A stretch of DNA of 29,757 nt from CAYLZN01 sp964387935 (GCA_964387935.1 CAYLZN010000028.1:1-29757); one strand, 5' to 3'. Positions 1 through 8,913 are shown, counted from the stretch's first letter. Translations and numbers: made by a program. Notes: generated from the sequence alone by a model not told the origin.

Positions 1-940
1 CGAGGAGCGCCACCGTCACCGCGGCCCACGCGACCCGCTCGCGCCGCCGACCCGCCGGTTGCGCGACGTCCAGCGCTGCCTGCGCGGCCGACGGCCCCGA
101 GCCCGCCAGGGCGCCGAGCGCGAAGGCCACGTCTCGCGCCGTCTGGAATCGCTCGAGCGGGTTCTTCTCGAGGCAATGCCGCACGATGCGGTCGAGCGTG
201 GGTGGCAGATCGGGACGGATGCTGGTGATGTCGGCCGGGTCTTCGCGAAGCACCGCCGTCATGGTCTCGGCGGAAGTCTCGCGACGAAACGCCTGGCGGC
301 CGGTGAGCATTTCGTAGAGCACCACGCCCAGCGCGAACAGGTCCGTGCGCGCATCGACGCCGGCGCCGCGCACTTGCTCTGGCGCCATGTAGGCGACGGT
401 GCCCATGACCACTCCGGGGTCCGTGAGGGCAGGGCTGGCGACGGTTTCCGTCGCGCCCGACGATTCGGGGACAGCCCGCCGCGCCAGACCGAAGTCGAGG
501 ATCTTCACCTGGCCGTCGCGCAGAACGAACACGTTGTCGGGCTTCAGGTCCCGGTGGATGATGCCGCGGTCGTGCGCGGCGGCGAGGCCGCGGGCGATCT
601 GCGACGCGTACTCGATCGCCTTGCGCACCGGAAGCGGCCCGTCCTGAAGCGGCTCCCGGAGTGGCACGCCGTCGAGCAGCTCCATGACGAGCGCGCCCTG
701 CTCGAGACCGTAGACCTGCGCGATGTTGGGATGATTGAGCGAAGCGAGCGTTCTTGCTTCCTGTTCGAAGCGCGCGAGCCGCTCGGGATCGTCGCGAAAT
801 GCTTCGGGCAGGACCTTGACGGCCACGTCGCGGCCGAGCGCGCTGTCGGTGGCGCGGAAGACTTCGCCCATGCCCCCGGCACCAAGTCGAGCGGTAACCT
901 GATAGGGACCGAGCCTGCTGCCAACGGTTATTGGGGGCAT
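1..940 (-). CDS. Ser/Thr protein kinase, N-terminal part (runs off window)
   Basis: This is a Hanks-type Ser/Thr kinase read on the minus strand from the ATG at 940, with 313 codons visible before the window edge. My translation shows the glycine-rich loop GAGGMGEVF near residues 20-28, the VAVKVL lysine near 42, the catalytic loop HRDLKPDN near 133-140, a DFG motif and an APEQ segment, so all key catalytic residues are present. The visible end (AWAAVTVALL) is hydrophobic and looks like the start of a transmembrane helix, as in the family architecture of cytoplasmic kinase, one helix and an external sensor or propeller. The C-terminal domain is outside the window. The gene is divergent from the kinase at 1106, with about 165 bases between them. 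A TTG at 952 is an alternative start, but ATG fits the usual distance to the glycine loop. Confidence 0.9.
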   Translation of the reverse strand, partial: MPPITVGSRLGPYQVTARLGAGGMGEVFRATDSALGRDVAVKVLPEAFRDDPERLARFEQEARTLASLNHPNIAQVYGLEQGALVMELLDGVPLREPLQDGPLPVRKAIEYASQIARGLAAAHDRGIIHRDLKPDNVFVLRDGQVKILDFGLARRAVPESSGATETVASPALTDPGVVMGTVAYMAPEQVRGAGVDARTDLFALGVVLYEMLTGRQAFRRETSAETMTAVLREDPADITSIRPDLPPTLDRIVRHCLEKNPLERFQTARDVAFALGALAGSGPSAAQAALDVAQPAGRRRERVAWAAVTVALL

Positions 941-1079
941 CAGCCAGGCCAAGGCTACAGTGACGGGAGCCACCCCTGCAACCCTCGCGGAGGATGGCAC
1001 GTGGCCCAGCTATTACACCTGTGCACGCGGGAGTCGCCAGCAGGATCCTGAGACGCAACGCGCCCGTAGCCTGAGAGCG

Positions 1080-1088
1080 TGCGATAAT
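1080..1088 (+). promoter_or_regulatory. Putative extended -10 promoter of kinase 1106-3701
   Basis: TGC followed directly by GATAAT (5 of 6 matches to TATAAT) forms an extended -10 element. The hexamer ends 17 bases before the ATG at 1106, so the leader would be only about 10 nucleotides. No convincing -35 box or Shine-Dalgarno sequence is visible. It is predicted by eye only. Confidence 0.4.
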
Positions 1089-1105
1089 GCGGCCACTTCA
1101 TCGAC

Positions 1106-3701
1106 ATGGCGCTCGCGGCCGGCACACGGCTCGGCTCGTACGAGATCACCGCTCAGCTCGGGGCCGGCGGGATGGGCGAGGTGTACCGCGCGACCGACAG
1201 CCATCTGAAACGGTCGGTGGCGATCAAGGTGCTGCCCGCCGCCGTGGCCGCCGATACGGATCGCCTCGCGCGGTTTCAGCGCGAAGCGGAGGTGCTCGCC
1301 GCGCTCAACCACCCGAACATCGCCGCCGTCTACGGTCTCGAAAAGACCGCGGACCTGACGGCGCTGGTGATGGAACTGGTCGAGGGCGAGGACCTGGCGA
1401 CCCTCATCGCGCGATCCGGCGCCCTGCCGCTGGCCGAGACGCTCCCGATCGCAACGCAGATCGCCGAAGCGCTGGAAGCGGCGCACGAGCAGGGGATTGT
1501 CCATCGCGACCTCACGCCTGCCAACATCAAGGTGCGCGCCGACGGCACGGTGAAGGTGCTGGACTTCGGACTGGCGAAGCCGCGTCAGGACTCCAGCACC
1601 TCAGGACCCCACGACGTCGTGAACTCGCCCACCATGACGTCGCCCGCGACGACGCTGGAGGGCGTCATCCTCGGCACGGCCGCCTACATGGCGCCCGAGC
1701 AGGCGAAGGGGCGCGCCGTGGATCGGCGGGCGGACATCTGGTCGTTCGGCGTGGTGCTGTTCGAGATGCTGACGGGGAAGCGGCTCTTCGCCGGAGAAAC
1801 CGTGAGCGACGTGCTCGCCGGCGTGTTGAAGACGGAGATCGACTTCGGGATGCTGCCCGCGGAGACACCGCCCGCCATCCACCGATTGCTGCGGGATTGT
1901 CTCGAACGCAACCCGAAGGACCGCCTCCGCGATGTCGGTGACGCGCGCCTGGTGCTGACGCGGGGACCGGCTGAGCACGCGACCGTCCCGCCGAGCGCGA
2001 TCGTGGCAACACCGACGTGGAGTCGGCGCGCCTGGCTCGTCGGCGCGGGCGCAGCGCTGCCGGCGTTCGCGCTCGGTTGGCTCGCCGGGCGGTCTGGCCC
2101 CGGAACCGCGGGCGGCCAGGGGTCGTCGTCGGTCACCTACAAGCGTCTCACGTTCCAGCGGGGCAACTTCGTCAACGCCCGGTTCGCCCCCGACGGCCAG
2201 ACCGCCTTCCTGAGCGCGAACTGGCGAGGGCCGGTGCGCGAGATCTTCCAGGTGCGCCCGGATGGCGGTGAGCTGGCGATCGGCGTGTCTGGCGCCGAAC
2301 TCCTCGGGGTCTCGCGTGAGGGCGAACTGGCGCTCCTCCTGCCGCGCGCCGAGTCAGGGAACCCGTGGAACTTCCGGGGGACGCTCGCGGTGGTTCCGTC
2401 GGGCGGCGGCACGCCCCGCGAGCTGGCCGAGGACGTGATTGCCGCCGACTGGCTGCCGGACGGCAAGGGGTTCGCGGCGCTTCGGGAGATCGACGGGAGC
2501 CAGCAGATCGAGTTCCCGCTGGGTAGACCGGTTTACCGGTTGCCCTCCCGGGGGTACCGGCTGCGCGTCTCTCCCGCTGGCGATGGGCTCGCGCTCTTCG
2601 AGAGGACGACCGACGGTCGCCACGCGGTCGTGGTCGTTGACCGTCATGGCAAGCGTGAGGCCTGGTCGTCCGACTGGGCCGACTGGTGGGGTCTCGCCTG
2701 GTCGCCAGACGGCAGCGAGGTCTGGTTCTCGGCCTCCGCGGCCGGCGCGACCGCGAACGTCTATGCCACCGACCGCACGGGCGCTCTCCGAACCCTGCTC
2801 GCGGCGCCGGGCACCCTCGACATCGAGGACGTGGCGAGGGACGGCGCTGCCCTGGTGGCGCGCATCGCGTATAGCGACCGGGTGCTCCTCGAGACCTCTG
2901 CCGATCCGATCGCGGAGCGAGATCTCACGTGGCTCGAGGCCTCCGTCGCGCTCGATCTCTCTGCAGACGGCAGGCAGGTCCTGCTTGGAATTCAGTCTGA
3001 ACGCGAACCGGGTCGCGTGACCGCGTTCCTCCGGCCGACAAACGGCTCGGCAGCCTTCCGCCTCGGATACGGCTGGCCCCAGCAACTCTCCCACGACGGT
3101 CGATTTGCGCTGGCGATCCGCGGCGAATCGCTGGTCGTGATGCCGACGGGCGCTGGCAACGAGCGGACGATCGAAACAGGCGTGCCCGATCTCTTGTCCG
3201 CGCGCTGGCTTCCCGGCGACGAGCGCGTCGTCTTCCTGGGACGCGACCGTGAGGGTTCGACGGTGGCTCGCGTGAGCGGCGTCGGGGGCGGCGACGCGCG
3301 CGATCTGGCCGCAGGCGTGAGACTGCGCTCCGTCTCTTACTACAACCGGATCGTGTCGCCCGTGTCGCCCGATGGGCGTCAGATCGCCATTGCGGTCGAC
3401 GGCGGCGTCGCCCTTCTCCCCCTCGATGGCGCGGNNNNNNNNNNAGCCGAGCGACCAACCCGTCCAGTGGTCGGTGGACGGGCAGCGTCTTCTCCTCTTC
3501 GACCCACGCGGGCTGCCTTCTCGTCTCGTCGAGCTCGACATCGCGAGCGGGCGCCGTCGCTCGATTGGCGAGGTCGGTCCCGCCGATCTCGAAGACGTGG
3601 CCGGGATTACCAGCCTGCTCGTGACGCCAGACCTCTCGGTCCGGGTCATCACTTTCCAGCACGTCCGCTCCGATCTCTACCGGGTCGAGGGTCTGCGATG
3701 A
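1106..3701 (+). CDS. Ser/Thr kinase with membrane helix and propeller sensor (interrupted by N gap)
   Basis: This is a Hanks-type kinase domain at residues 13-285, followed by a transmembrane helix near 310-327 and an external region with PD40/TolB-like WD repeats (for example FAPDGQTAFLS, WSPDGSEVWFS, VSPDGRQIAIA). The glycine loop GAGGMGEVY is at 19-27, the ATP lysine at 41, the catalytic aspartate at 135 and the DFG at 153-155. The catalytic loop reads HRDLTPAN: Thr137 (codon ACG) stands where Lys is expected. Ten N at 3435-3444 split the gene. Read straight through, the frame shifts and would run to a false end at 3724. The true frame resumes at 3447 (PSDQPVQWSVDG) and stops with TGA at 3699-3701. 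The missing stretch must therefore be a multiple of three bases if the gene is intact. It lies 19 bases upstream of the next kinase and is probably co-transcribed with it. Confidence 0.9.
3435..3444. other. Assembly gap (10 N)
   Basis: Ten consecutive N lie inside the propeller-coding part of the kinase gene. The round number and the frame change across it point to a scaffold placeholder rather than a measured length. Codons on the two sides join in frame only if the real gap length is divisible by three. Confidence 0.98.
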
Positions 3702-3720
3702 GCCCGGAGCGCGGCGTCCG

Positions 3721-6360
3721 ATGATCGGCGCGATGCTCGCGCACTACCGGATTGCGGCTGCGCTCGGCGCGGGTGGAATGGGCGAGGTGTACCGCGCCCG
3801 CGACACGAAGCTCGACCGCGATGTCGCGATCAAGGTGCTCGCCGCGGAGGTGGCCCAGGACCGCGAACGCCTCGCGCGCTTCGAACGCGAGGCGAAGCTC
3901 CTCGCGTCCCTCAGCCACCCCAACATCGCGCACGTGTACGGATTCGAGAGGGCAGCGCTCGGGGACGGAGTCACGACGCATTTCCTCGCGATGGAATTCG
4001 TCGAAGGGGAAGACCTCGCGGAGCGCCTGAGGCGCGGGGCGATTCCCGTGGACGAGTCCATGGCGATCGCCACACAGATTGCGGAGGCGCTGGAGGAAGC
4101 GCACGAGCACGGAATCATCCACCGTGACCTGAAGCCCGCGAACGTGAAGGTGACACCGGACGGGAAGGTGAAGGTCCTCGACTTCGGCCTCGCCAAGGCG
4201 ATGTTCCCCGGGGCTGAAGCCTCGGGCGCCCGGACCGATGGAGGCGAGGCCATGACCTCGCCGGCCCACACGCAGGCCGGCCTGATCCTCGGGACCGCGG
4301 CCTACATGGCGCCCGAGCAGGCGCGCGGAAAGAAGGTGGACAAGCGCGCGGACATCTGGTCGTTCGGAGTGGTGCTTTACGAGATGCTGACGGGGACGCG
4401 TCTCTTCGACGGAGAGACGGTCAGCGACGTGATCGCGGGCGTGCTGACGCGCGAGCCAGACTGGGAACGCGTGCCGGAATCCACACCGCCCGCGCTGCGT
4501 GCTCTGCTGAGGCGCTGCCTGACGAGGGACGTGAGGGCGCGCCAGCAAAGCATGGGCGACGCGCGGATCGCGGTGGCCGAGGCGATGGCAGTGCGTGCCT
4601 CGCCTGCCCCGCGCGCTTCGTCTGGTCGAACCGCGTGGCGCCGCGCCGTCCGCTGGGCGTCCTTGCTGGTGGTGGGCCTGATGTGCGGGCTCGGCCTGTC
4701 GGTCACGTGGCTCCGCCGGTCCGAACCCACGCACATGCGCTTTCGAGCCGTCACGACCTTCGCCGGCGTGCAGGCGCAACCCGCGCTGTCTCCCGACGGG
4801 CGCTCGGTGGCGTTCGTCTCGAACCGCGACGGCGACTACGACATCTACATGGGCCTGATCAGCGGCGGTCCGCTGATCAAGATCACGCACGACTCGAACC
4901 TCGAGTCGCGCCCGTGCTTTTCGCCGGACGGGACCTCGATCGCCTACGCACGGCTCAACGACTGGGGCCTCTGGGACATCTGGCAGGTCCCGGCGCTCGG
5001 CGGTACGCCGCGGCGTCTCATCCTGAACGCGGCCGATCCTGCCTGGTCGCGGGACGGTCGCTCGCTCGCCTACGTGAGCGGCGTCACCGGAACGATCTGG
5101 GTGTCGGACCCGACCGGACAGGGCGCGAAGGAGGTGACGAAGAAGGAGCCTGGGCTCTCCTGGTCCCGCGACGTGACACCGCGGTTCTCGCCCGACGGCC
5201 GCGAACTCGCGTTCGTGACCCGGGGAGGGGGGCCTCGCGGTGAGCTGAACGTGATCGACCTCGGCTCGGGCGAGGTCCGTAACCTGACCCACGACGATGC
5301 GCTGGCGCAGTCTCCCGCCTGGTCGCCAGACGGCCGGTCCCTCTATTTTGCGTCCAGCCGCGGCGGGGCCATGAACATCTGGAAGGTGAGGGCGGCTGGC
5401 GGCGCGCCCGAGCAGGTCACCGCCGGGCAGGGCGACGACCTGCAGCCGGACGTCTCGGCCGACGGGAGCCGGATCGTCTTCGCGACCTACCGCGAGAGTC
5501 TTGGCTTCGCCCAACTGGACCTCTCTGCGCCGCCCGGGAGCGAGCGCCCGAAGCCGTTGAGCATCGACCCCGCCCGCAATCAGATCGGGCCGGCCCACTC
5601 TCCTGACGGAGCTCACCTCGCCTACTTTTCCAACCTGAAGGGCGTCGAGCAGGAGGGCATCTGGATGGCCGGAGCCGACGGCTCTGAACCCGTCCCCTTG
5701 GTGCAAGATGAAGCGGTCAACATCTTTCCGAAGTGGACGCGGGACGGCGAACACCTCATCTATCTGTCCGGATCCGAGTATCGCCGGGTCTCCACATCCG
5801 GAGGGGCGCCCACGACCCTGCTCGCGAACGCCGTCGACTACAACTTCGACGTCGGGCTCGACGGACGCCTGCTGTTCAGGGACGCAGAGGGTCGCGTCCA
5901 GTCGTACAATCCCTCGACCCGGAAGCTCGAGCAGATCGCCCTCTCGCCACGGAGTCGGACCGGCTGGTTGCTGCGCTGGTCGCCCGACGGCCGGTCGGTG
6001 GCGTACGTGATCAGCCCCAGCGAGGAACACGACCCTCTGGCCGGGCTCTGGGTCGAAGATTTCACGACCGCACCACGGCAGCTGTTTCGCGGGTGGATTA
6101 CGTGGTACGCCCGCAGTCCCGGCCCCGCGATCGTGCTCCAGGAAGGGAAGGGAGATCTCAACGGCGCCCTCTGGAGGGTCGGATGGGATGGAGAGGGCCA
6201 GACCCGTCTCACCTCGATCCCGCTGGTCTATTCCTACTGGTCGGCCTCGAACGGGCTCGCGCAGAATTACATCGACGTTTCGCCCGACGGGCGGCACGTG
6301 GTCCTCGGTTCGCTGGGAGTTCAGCAGGCGAACATCGGCATGATCGAACACCTTCGCTAG
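3721..6360 (+). CDS. Ser/Thr kinase with membrane helix and TolB-like propeller
   Basis: This 879-residue membrane-anchored kinase has its glycine loop GAGGMGEVY at 16-24, ATP lysine at 38, HRDLKPAN at 134-141, DFG at 154-156 and MAPEQ near 196-200. All catalytic residues are intact. A hydrophobic helix at about 311-330 separates the kinase from an external region of many PD40/TolB-like repeats (ALSPDGRSVAFVS, FSPDGTSIAYAR, WSPDGRSLYFAS, HSPDGAHLAYFS, WSPDGRSVAYVI, VSPDGRHVVLG). These probably form a beta-propeller that senses or binds a periplasmic ligand; the ligand cannot be predicted. It is closely related to the preceding gene: the stretch from MAPEQ through ADIWSFGVVL to GETVSDV is nearly the same, suggesting a tandem duplication. 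A GGAG at 3706-3709 serves as ribosome site for the ATG at 3721. A second in-frame ATG at 3733 is possible. Confidence 0.93.
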   Translation: MIGAMLAHYRIAAALGAGGMGEVYRARDTKLDRDVAIKVLAAEVAQDRERLARFEREAKLLASLSHPNIAHVYGFERAALGDGVTTHFLAMEFVEGEDLAERLRRGAIPVDESMAIATQIAEALEEAHEHGIIHRDLKPANVKVTPDGKVKVLDFGLAKAMFPGAEASGARTDGGEAMTSPAHTQAGLILGTAAYMAPEQARGKKVDKRADIWSFGVVLYEMLTGTRLFDGETVSDVIAGVLTREPDWERVPESTPPALRALLRRCLTRDVRARQQSMGDARIAVAEAMAVRASPAPRASSGRTAWRRAVRWASLLVVGLMCGLGLSVTWLRRSEPTHMRFRAVTTFAGVQAQPALSPDGRSVAFVSNRDGDYDIYMGLISGGPLIKITHDSNLESRPCFSPDGTSIAYARLNDWGLWDIWQVPALGGTPRRLILNAADPAWSRDGRSLAYVSGVTGTIWVSDPTGQGAKEVTKKEPGLSWSRDVTPRFSPDGRELAFVTRGGGPRGELNVIDLGSGEVRNLTHDDALAQSPAWSPDGRSLYFASSRGGAMNIWKVRAAGGAPEQVTAGQGDDLQPDVSADGSRIVFATYRESLGFAQLDLSAPPGSERPKPLSIDPARNQIGPAHSPDGAHLAYFSNLKGVEQEGIWMAGADGSEPVPLVQDEAVNIFPKWTRDGEHLIYLSGSEYRRVSTSGGAPTTLLANAVDYNFDVGLDGRLLFRDAEGRVQSYNPSTRKLEQIALSPRSRTGWLLRWSPDGRSVAYVISPSEEHDPLAGLWVEDFTTAPRQLFRGWITWYARSPGPAIVLQEGKGDLNGALWRVGWDGEGQTRLTSIPLVYSYWSASNGLAQNYIDVSPDGRHVVLGSLGVQQANIGMIEHLR

Positions 6361-6405
6361 ATGATCGGCCAGGCCGCGATCGGGCGCCGGGTGGACGGGC
6401 GCGGC

Positions 6406-6978
6406 TCAGGCCGCCCTGAAGACGACGAGGGCCACGAGGGGTGGGACGGCGCCGGCACCGATGAGCCACAGCCCTCGGGTCGTGAGTCCGTACTTGCCCT
6501 TGAGGATCAGGAGACCCGTGAGGTTCACGAAGATCAGCAGCAGCGAGAACACGTCAGCCGCCCAGCGCCAGGCCTTGAGGCTGTTGCGGTGCAGCACGTT
6601 GACCTCGTAGAAGACGGGACGCCGCGAGAGACGCTCGTACACGCCTCGCCGTTCGTTCAGGTGGAGGGTCAAGGACGCGTTGTCGTAGTAGATCTTGACC
6701 TGCCCCTCGGTCGGCACGTCGATGACGCGGTGCTCGGCCTCCCCCACCTGTCCGGCCAGGGCCAGCGCCACGTCGTCGTCGATCTCGGTGTCACGGTACA
6801 CCCGGTCCAGGGAGATCTCGCGCCTCTCGATCCGGAAGTCTGGATTCCAGTCGTCGACGTGGTTCAGCGCCAGGCCCGAGAGGCAGTACGCGATGACGAA
6901 CGACGTCAGGAAGTAGCCGAAGTCGCGGTGGAGCGTCCGGCTCCAGCGACGCACGAACGGCCAGGCGCCGCGGTTCAT
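6406..6978 (-). CDS. PepSY-associated transmembrane helix protein
   Basis: This 190-residue inner-membrane protein has helices at about 20-38, 138-158 and 169-187 and an external PepSY-like loop of about 95 residues between the first two. The motifs LHRDFGY (16-22), ALNHVDDWNP (37-46) and LHRNSLKAWRWAAD (129-142) are those I recognise from the short PepSY-associated TM family, which in many Gram-negatives sits in iron, haem or siderophore loci. The exact reaction is unknown; conserved His17, His40 and His130 could bind haem or metal. The start ATG at 6978 overlaps the stop of the CbiX-like gene by four bases (ATGA), so translation is probably coupled. The frame is open further upstream to 7341, but that part is out-of-frame sequence of the chelatase gene and is not a real extension. 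This is the last gene of the operon. Confidence 0.85.
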   Translation of the reverse strand: MNRGAWPFVRRWSRTLHRDFGYFLTSFVIAYCLSGLALNHVDDWNPDFRIERREISLDRVYRDTEIDDDVALALAGQVGEAEHRVIDVPTEGQVKIYYDNASLTLHLNERRGVYERLSRRPVFYEVNVLHRNSLKAWRWAADVFSLLLIFVNLTGLLILKGKYGLTTRGLWLIGAGAVPPLVALVVFRAA

Positions 6979-7916
6979 CGTCCACGACTCGCCGACGTCC
7001 GGGTCCCCAGGCCGGTGGCCATGTCGTTCACCGTGCCGACGACCCAGGCCGCGACCCGATCGTCGGGGAGGATTGCGTCGGGCACGTACGCGACGCGCGC
7101 GCGGTGATCGGCCACGGCGGCGATCCCCTTGCCGATGATCTGGACCTGGAACATCTCGTCGAACGCGACGAGGACCGGGATCACGACCGCGCGCCTGCGC
7201 TCGCGAAGCACCTGCTCGACGGCACGTGTCGTGTGCGCGGGGTCGTAGTGCGCGATGTGCCCCGCCCACCCGTACGCGAACGAGCGCATGCCCGTGTGTG
7301 CCATGACGTGGGCCGCGGTGTCCTTCATCAGGGCCGTCCACTGCCGGTCATAGGTCTGATCGCCGTACGCGATCAGCACGAGCCCTTCGTCGGCCGGATC
7401 GCGCGACAGCTTGCGGGCCCGGCGGAGGATGTTGTCCTTGACCAGCGCCGTGAAGTCGAGCCGCGGCCCGACGTGCGTGCGGGCGGTCGGCGTGTAGCGG
7501 GCGATGCCCTCCAGCTTGAGCGACTGCACGGACTGCGGATCCGACTTCCTCCCGAGGATCGTCGGGATGTCGTCGAAGGTGTGCGTGCTGACCGTCAGGA
7601 AGACCGGCAGGACGATGACGTCCGTGTAGCCTTCGGCGTCGAACTGTTTCATGGTGGTGGCCACGGAGGGCTCCGTGTACTCCATGAAGGCCGTCTTCAC
7701 GTCCTGAATGCGTCCCGACGCCAGGATCGAGGGGCGGACGCTGCGTTCGAGCTGCTGGAGCGTCGCCCGCCAGGCCGCCGACCGGGATCCATGATTGACG
7801 AGCATCACCCCCACCTTCGCGGCGGGTTCAGCGGCCAGCGGCGCAGCGCCGGCGGTCAGTGAGGCGAGCGCGAGGCACACGGGGGCCAGCAGACGAGCGT
7901 GGAGGCGTCGCATCAT
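6975..7916 (-). CDS. Exported CbiX/sirohydrochlorin cobaltochelatase-like protein
   Basis: This is a 313-residue protein with an N-terminal signal peptide (residues 1 to about 29, ending near AAPLAAEP), followed by a CbiX-type chelatase fold. The first half carries VNHGSR with His42 and THTFDDIP with His112, which match the two metal-inserting histidines of the CbiX/SirB family. PSVATTMKQF and VIVLPVFL also fit the family. The second half looks like a degenerate repeat: VLIAYGD sits where VxxGHGS would be, so the first His is lost, and it has a His-rich stretch (His220, 223, 228). Classical enzymes insert cobalt, iron or nickel into sirohydrochlorin in the cytoplasm. Export suggests a periplasmic role in tetrapyrrole metal exchange or metal binding. 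The gene overlaps both neighbours by four bases. Without the signal peptide call it would simply be a sirohydrochlorin chelatase. Confidence 0.82.
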   Translation of the reverse strand: MMRRLHARLLAPVCLALASLTAGAAPLAAEPAAKVGVMLVNHGSRSAAWRATLQQLERSVRPSILASGRIQDVKTAFMEYTEPSVATTMKQFDAEGYTDVIVLPVFLTVSTHTFDDIPTILGRKSDPQSVQSLKLEGIARYTPTARTHVGPRLDFTALVKDNILRRARKLSRDPADEGLVLIAYGDQTYDRQWTALMKDTAAHVMAHTGMRSFAYGWAGHIAHYDPAHTTRAVEQVLRERRRAVVIPVLVAFDEMFQVQIIGKGIAAVADHRARVAYVPDAILPDDRVAAWVVGTVNDMATGLGTRTSASRGR

Positions 7917-8386
7917 CGATCCTTGGGCACGAGCTTGACGGAGGTGTGCGCGGCCGCGAACGCGCGCATCTCTGTGACGTGTTCGGTCTCGATCTCGATC
8001 TGCCGCTGGACGAACGCCTCGAGCCCGGGGTCACCAGACACTCGCGGCAGCAGGTCCTTGTACGCGTCGAGCGCCTGCTGTTCGACGTCGAGCGCTTCGG
8101 CCAGGGCCACCTCGAGCCGCGTGGGCCCGCCGCCCAGCGTGAGATTGACGCGGAGGGTTGGCACCTGTCCCAGCGCCCTGATGTGCTCGGCGATGGCCGC
8201 AGCGTGTTCCAGCGTCTCCTCGATCGCGTCATCGAACAGCGCGGCCGCAGTCGTGCGGTCCCGCTCCGAGAGCCGGTACCGCATCTGGAAATAGCGCAGA
8301 CACGCTTCGGCCTCTTCGGCCATCAGTCGATTCAGGTCGTCGACGATGTCGCCGCCCAGACCCGTCCGTGGTTCCCTAGGTGGCAT
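7913..8386 (-). CDS. Ferritin-like (bacterioferritin-type) protein
   Basis: This 157-residue all-helical protein has the length and pattern of the bacterioferritin/ferritin-like superfamily. Candidate diiron ligands are Glu24/25 in helix 1, Glu57 and His61 in helix 2 (EETLEH), Glu102 in helix 3 and Glu133/His136 in helix 4 (ETEH, a proper ExxH). In the first pair the residue three before the His is Thr58 rather than Glu, so the site is not canonical. There is no signal peptide, so the protein is probably cytoplasmic and stores or detoxifies iron. The start ATG at 8386 overlaps the end of the DtxR-type gene by 11 bases, and the stop overlaps the chelatase start by four, which fits coupled translation from one mRNA. 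A rubrerythrin-like function is an alternative, but no rubredoxin CxxC pair is present. Confidence 0.78.
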   Translation of the reverse strand: MPPREPRTGLGGDIVDDLNRLMAEEAEACLRYFQMRYRLSERDRTTAAALFDDAIEETLEHAAAIAEHIRALGQVPTLRVNLTLGGGPTRLEVALAEALDVEQQALDAYKDLLPRVSGDPGLEAFVQRQIEIETEHVTEMRAFAAAHTSVKLVPKDR

Positions 8387-8903
8387 ACTTCAGCTCGTCA
8401 TTCAGGCAGTGGCCCTTGCACACGGCACAGGTACGACTGGTCGGGCAGGCGGGCGGCGACTGGCGAAGCTGCTCGAGCAGCTGTCGCCCGGCTGGAGACC
8501 CCGAGGTCAGCACCTGCAGGAACTGCAGCAGTCGTCGGGCGCTCTCGTCGCTGATCAGGTGCTCGACCTTGCAGCTGTCGATCTCCGCCTGGCCATCTGC
8601 CAGGCCGAGCACCTCGTGCAGCAGCTTCTTGACGATGGCGCGCTTGGCACGCACCGCGTGGACGACCCTGACGCCGCGGGGCGAGAGCCGCACGAGGCGA
8701 CGCTCGTCGGTCTGCACCCACCCCCGTTTCTTGAGCGTGCGAAGGTTGATGGAGACGCTGCCGCGCGTGATGTCCAGGCGGCGGGCGATGTCGGACACGC
8801 GGGCCCAGCCGCCGTACGCGGCGCCGGTCTCGTCGATGGCGAGCAGGTGGTGGGCGGCACTGTGGGTGAGCTCGTTGGCTTCGAATGCCTTCCACGTCTT
8901 CAT
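8376..8903 (-). CDS. DtxR/MntR-family metal-dependent transcriptional regulator
   Basis: This 175-residue regulator has an N-terminal winged helix-turn-helix (about 15-80; SDIARRLDITRGSVSINLR is the recognition unit). A DtxR metal-binding and dimerisation domain follows, with HEVLGL near 96-101 and CKVEHLISDE, where Cys111, Glu114 and His115 match the primary metal site. The family binds DNA when loaded with Fe(II) or Mn(II). There is no SH3-like third domain. Instead the C-terminus has four cysteines, C153-X5-C159-X2-C162-X3-C166, an unusual cluster that could hold zinc or an Fe-S centre. The start is set at the ATG at 8903 because a plausible promoter lies immediately upstream. A GTG at 8927 would add eight residues but falls inside that promoter. 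It is the first gene of a four-gene operon and is probably autoregulated. Confidence 0.87.
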   Translation of the reverse strand: MKTWKAFEANELTHSAAHHLLAIDETGAAYGGWARVSDIARRLDITRGSVSINLRTLKKRGWVQTDERRLVRLSPRGVRVVHAVRAKRAIVKKLLHEVLGLADGQAEIDSCKVEHLISDESARRLLQFLQVLTSGSPAGRQLLEQLRQSPPACPTSRTCAVCKGHCLNDELKYAT

Positions 8904-8913
8904 CACGGTGTTT

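Noticed and set aside
3649..6351. 900-codon open frame on the minus strand opposite the tandem kinase
   Set aside because: It mirrors a clear kinase-propeller gene, has no recognisable domain and has the Arg/Pro/Ala-rich composition of antisense frames in GC-rich DNA.
6979..7341. N-terminal extension of the PepSY-associated protein
   Set aside because: The extension is out-of-frame chelatase sequence; the homologous start is MNRGAWPF at 6978, which overlaps the chelatase stop as ATGA.
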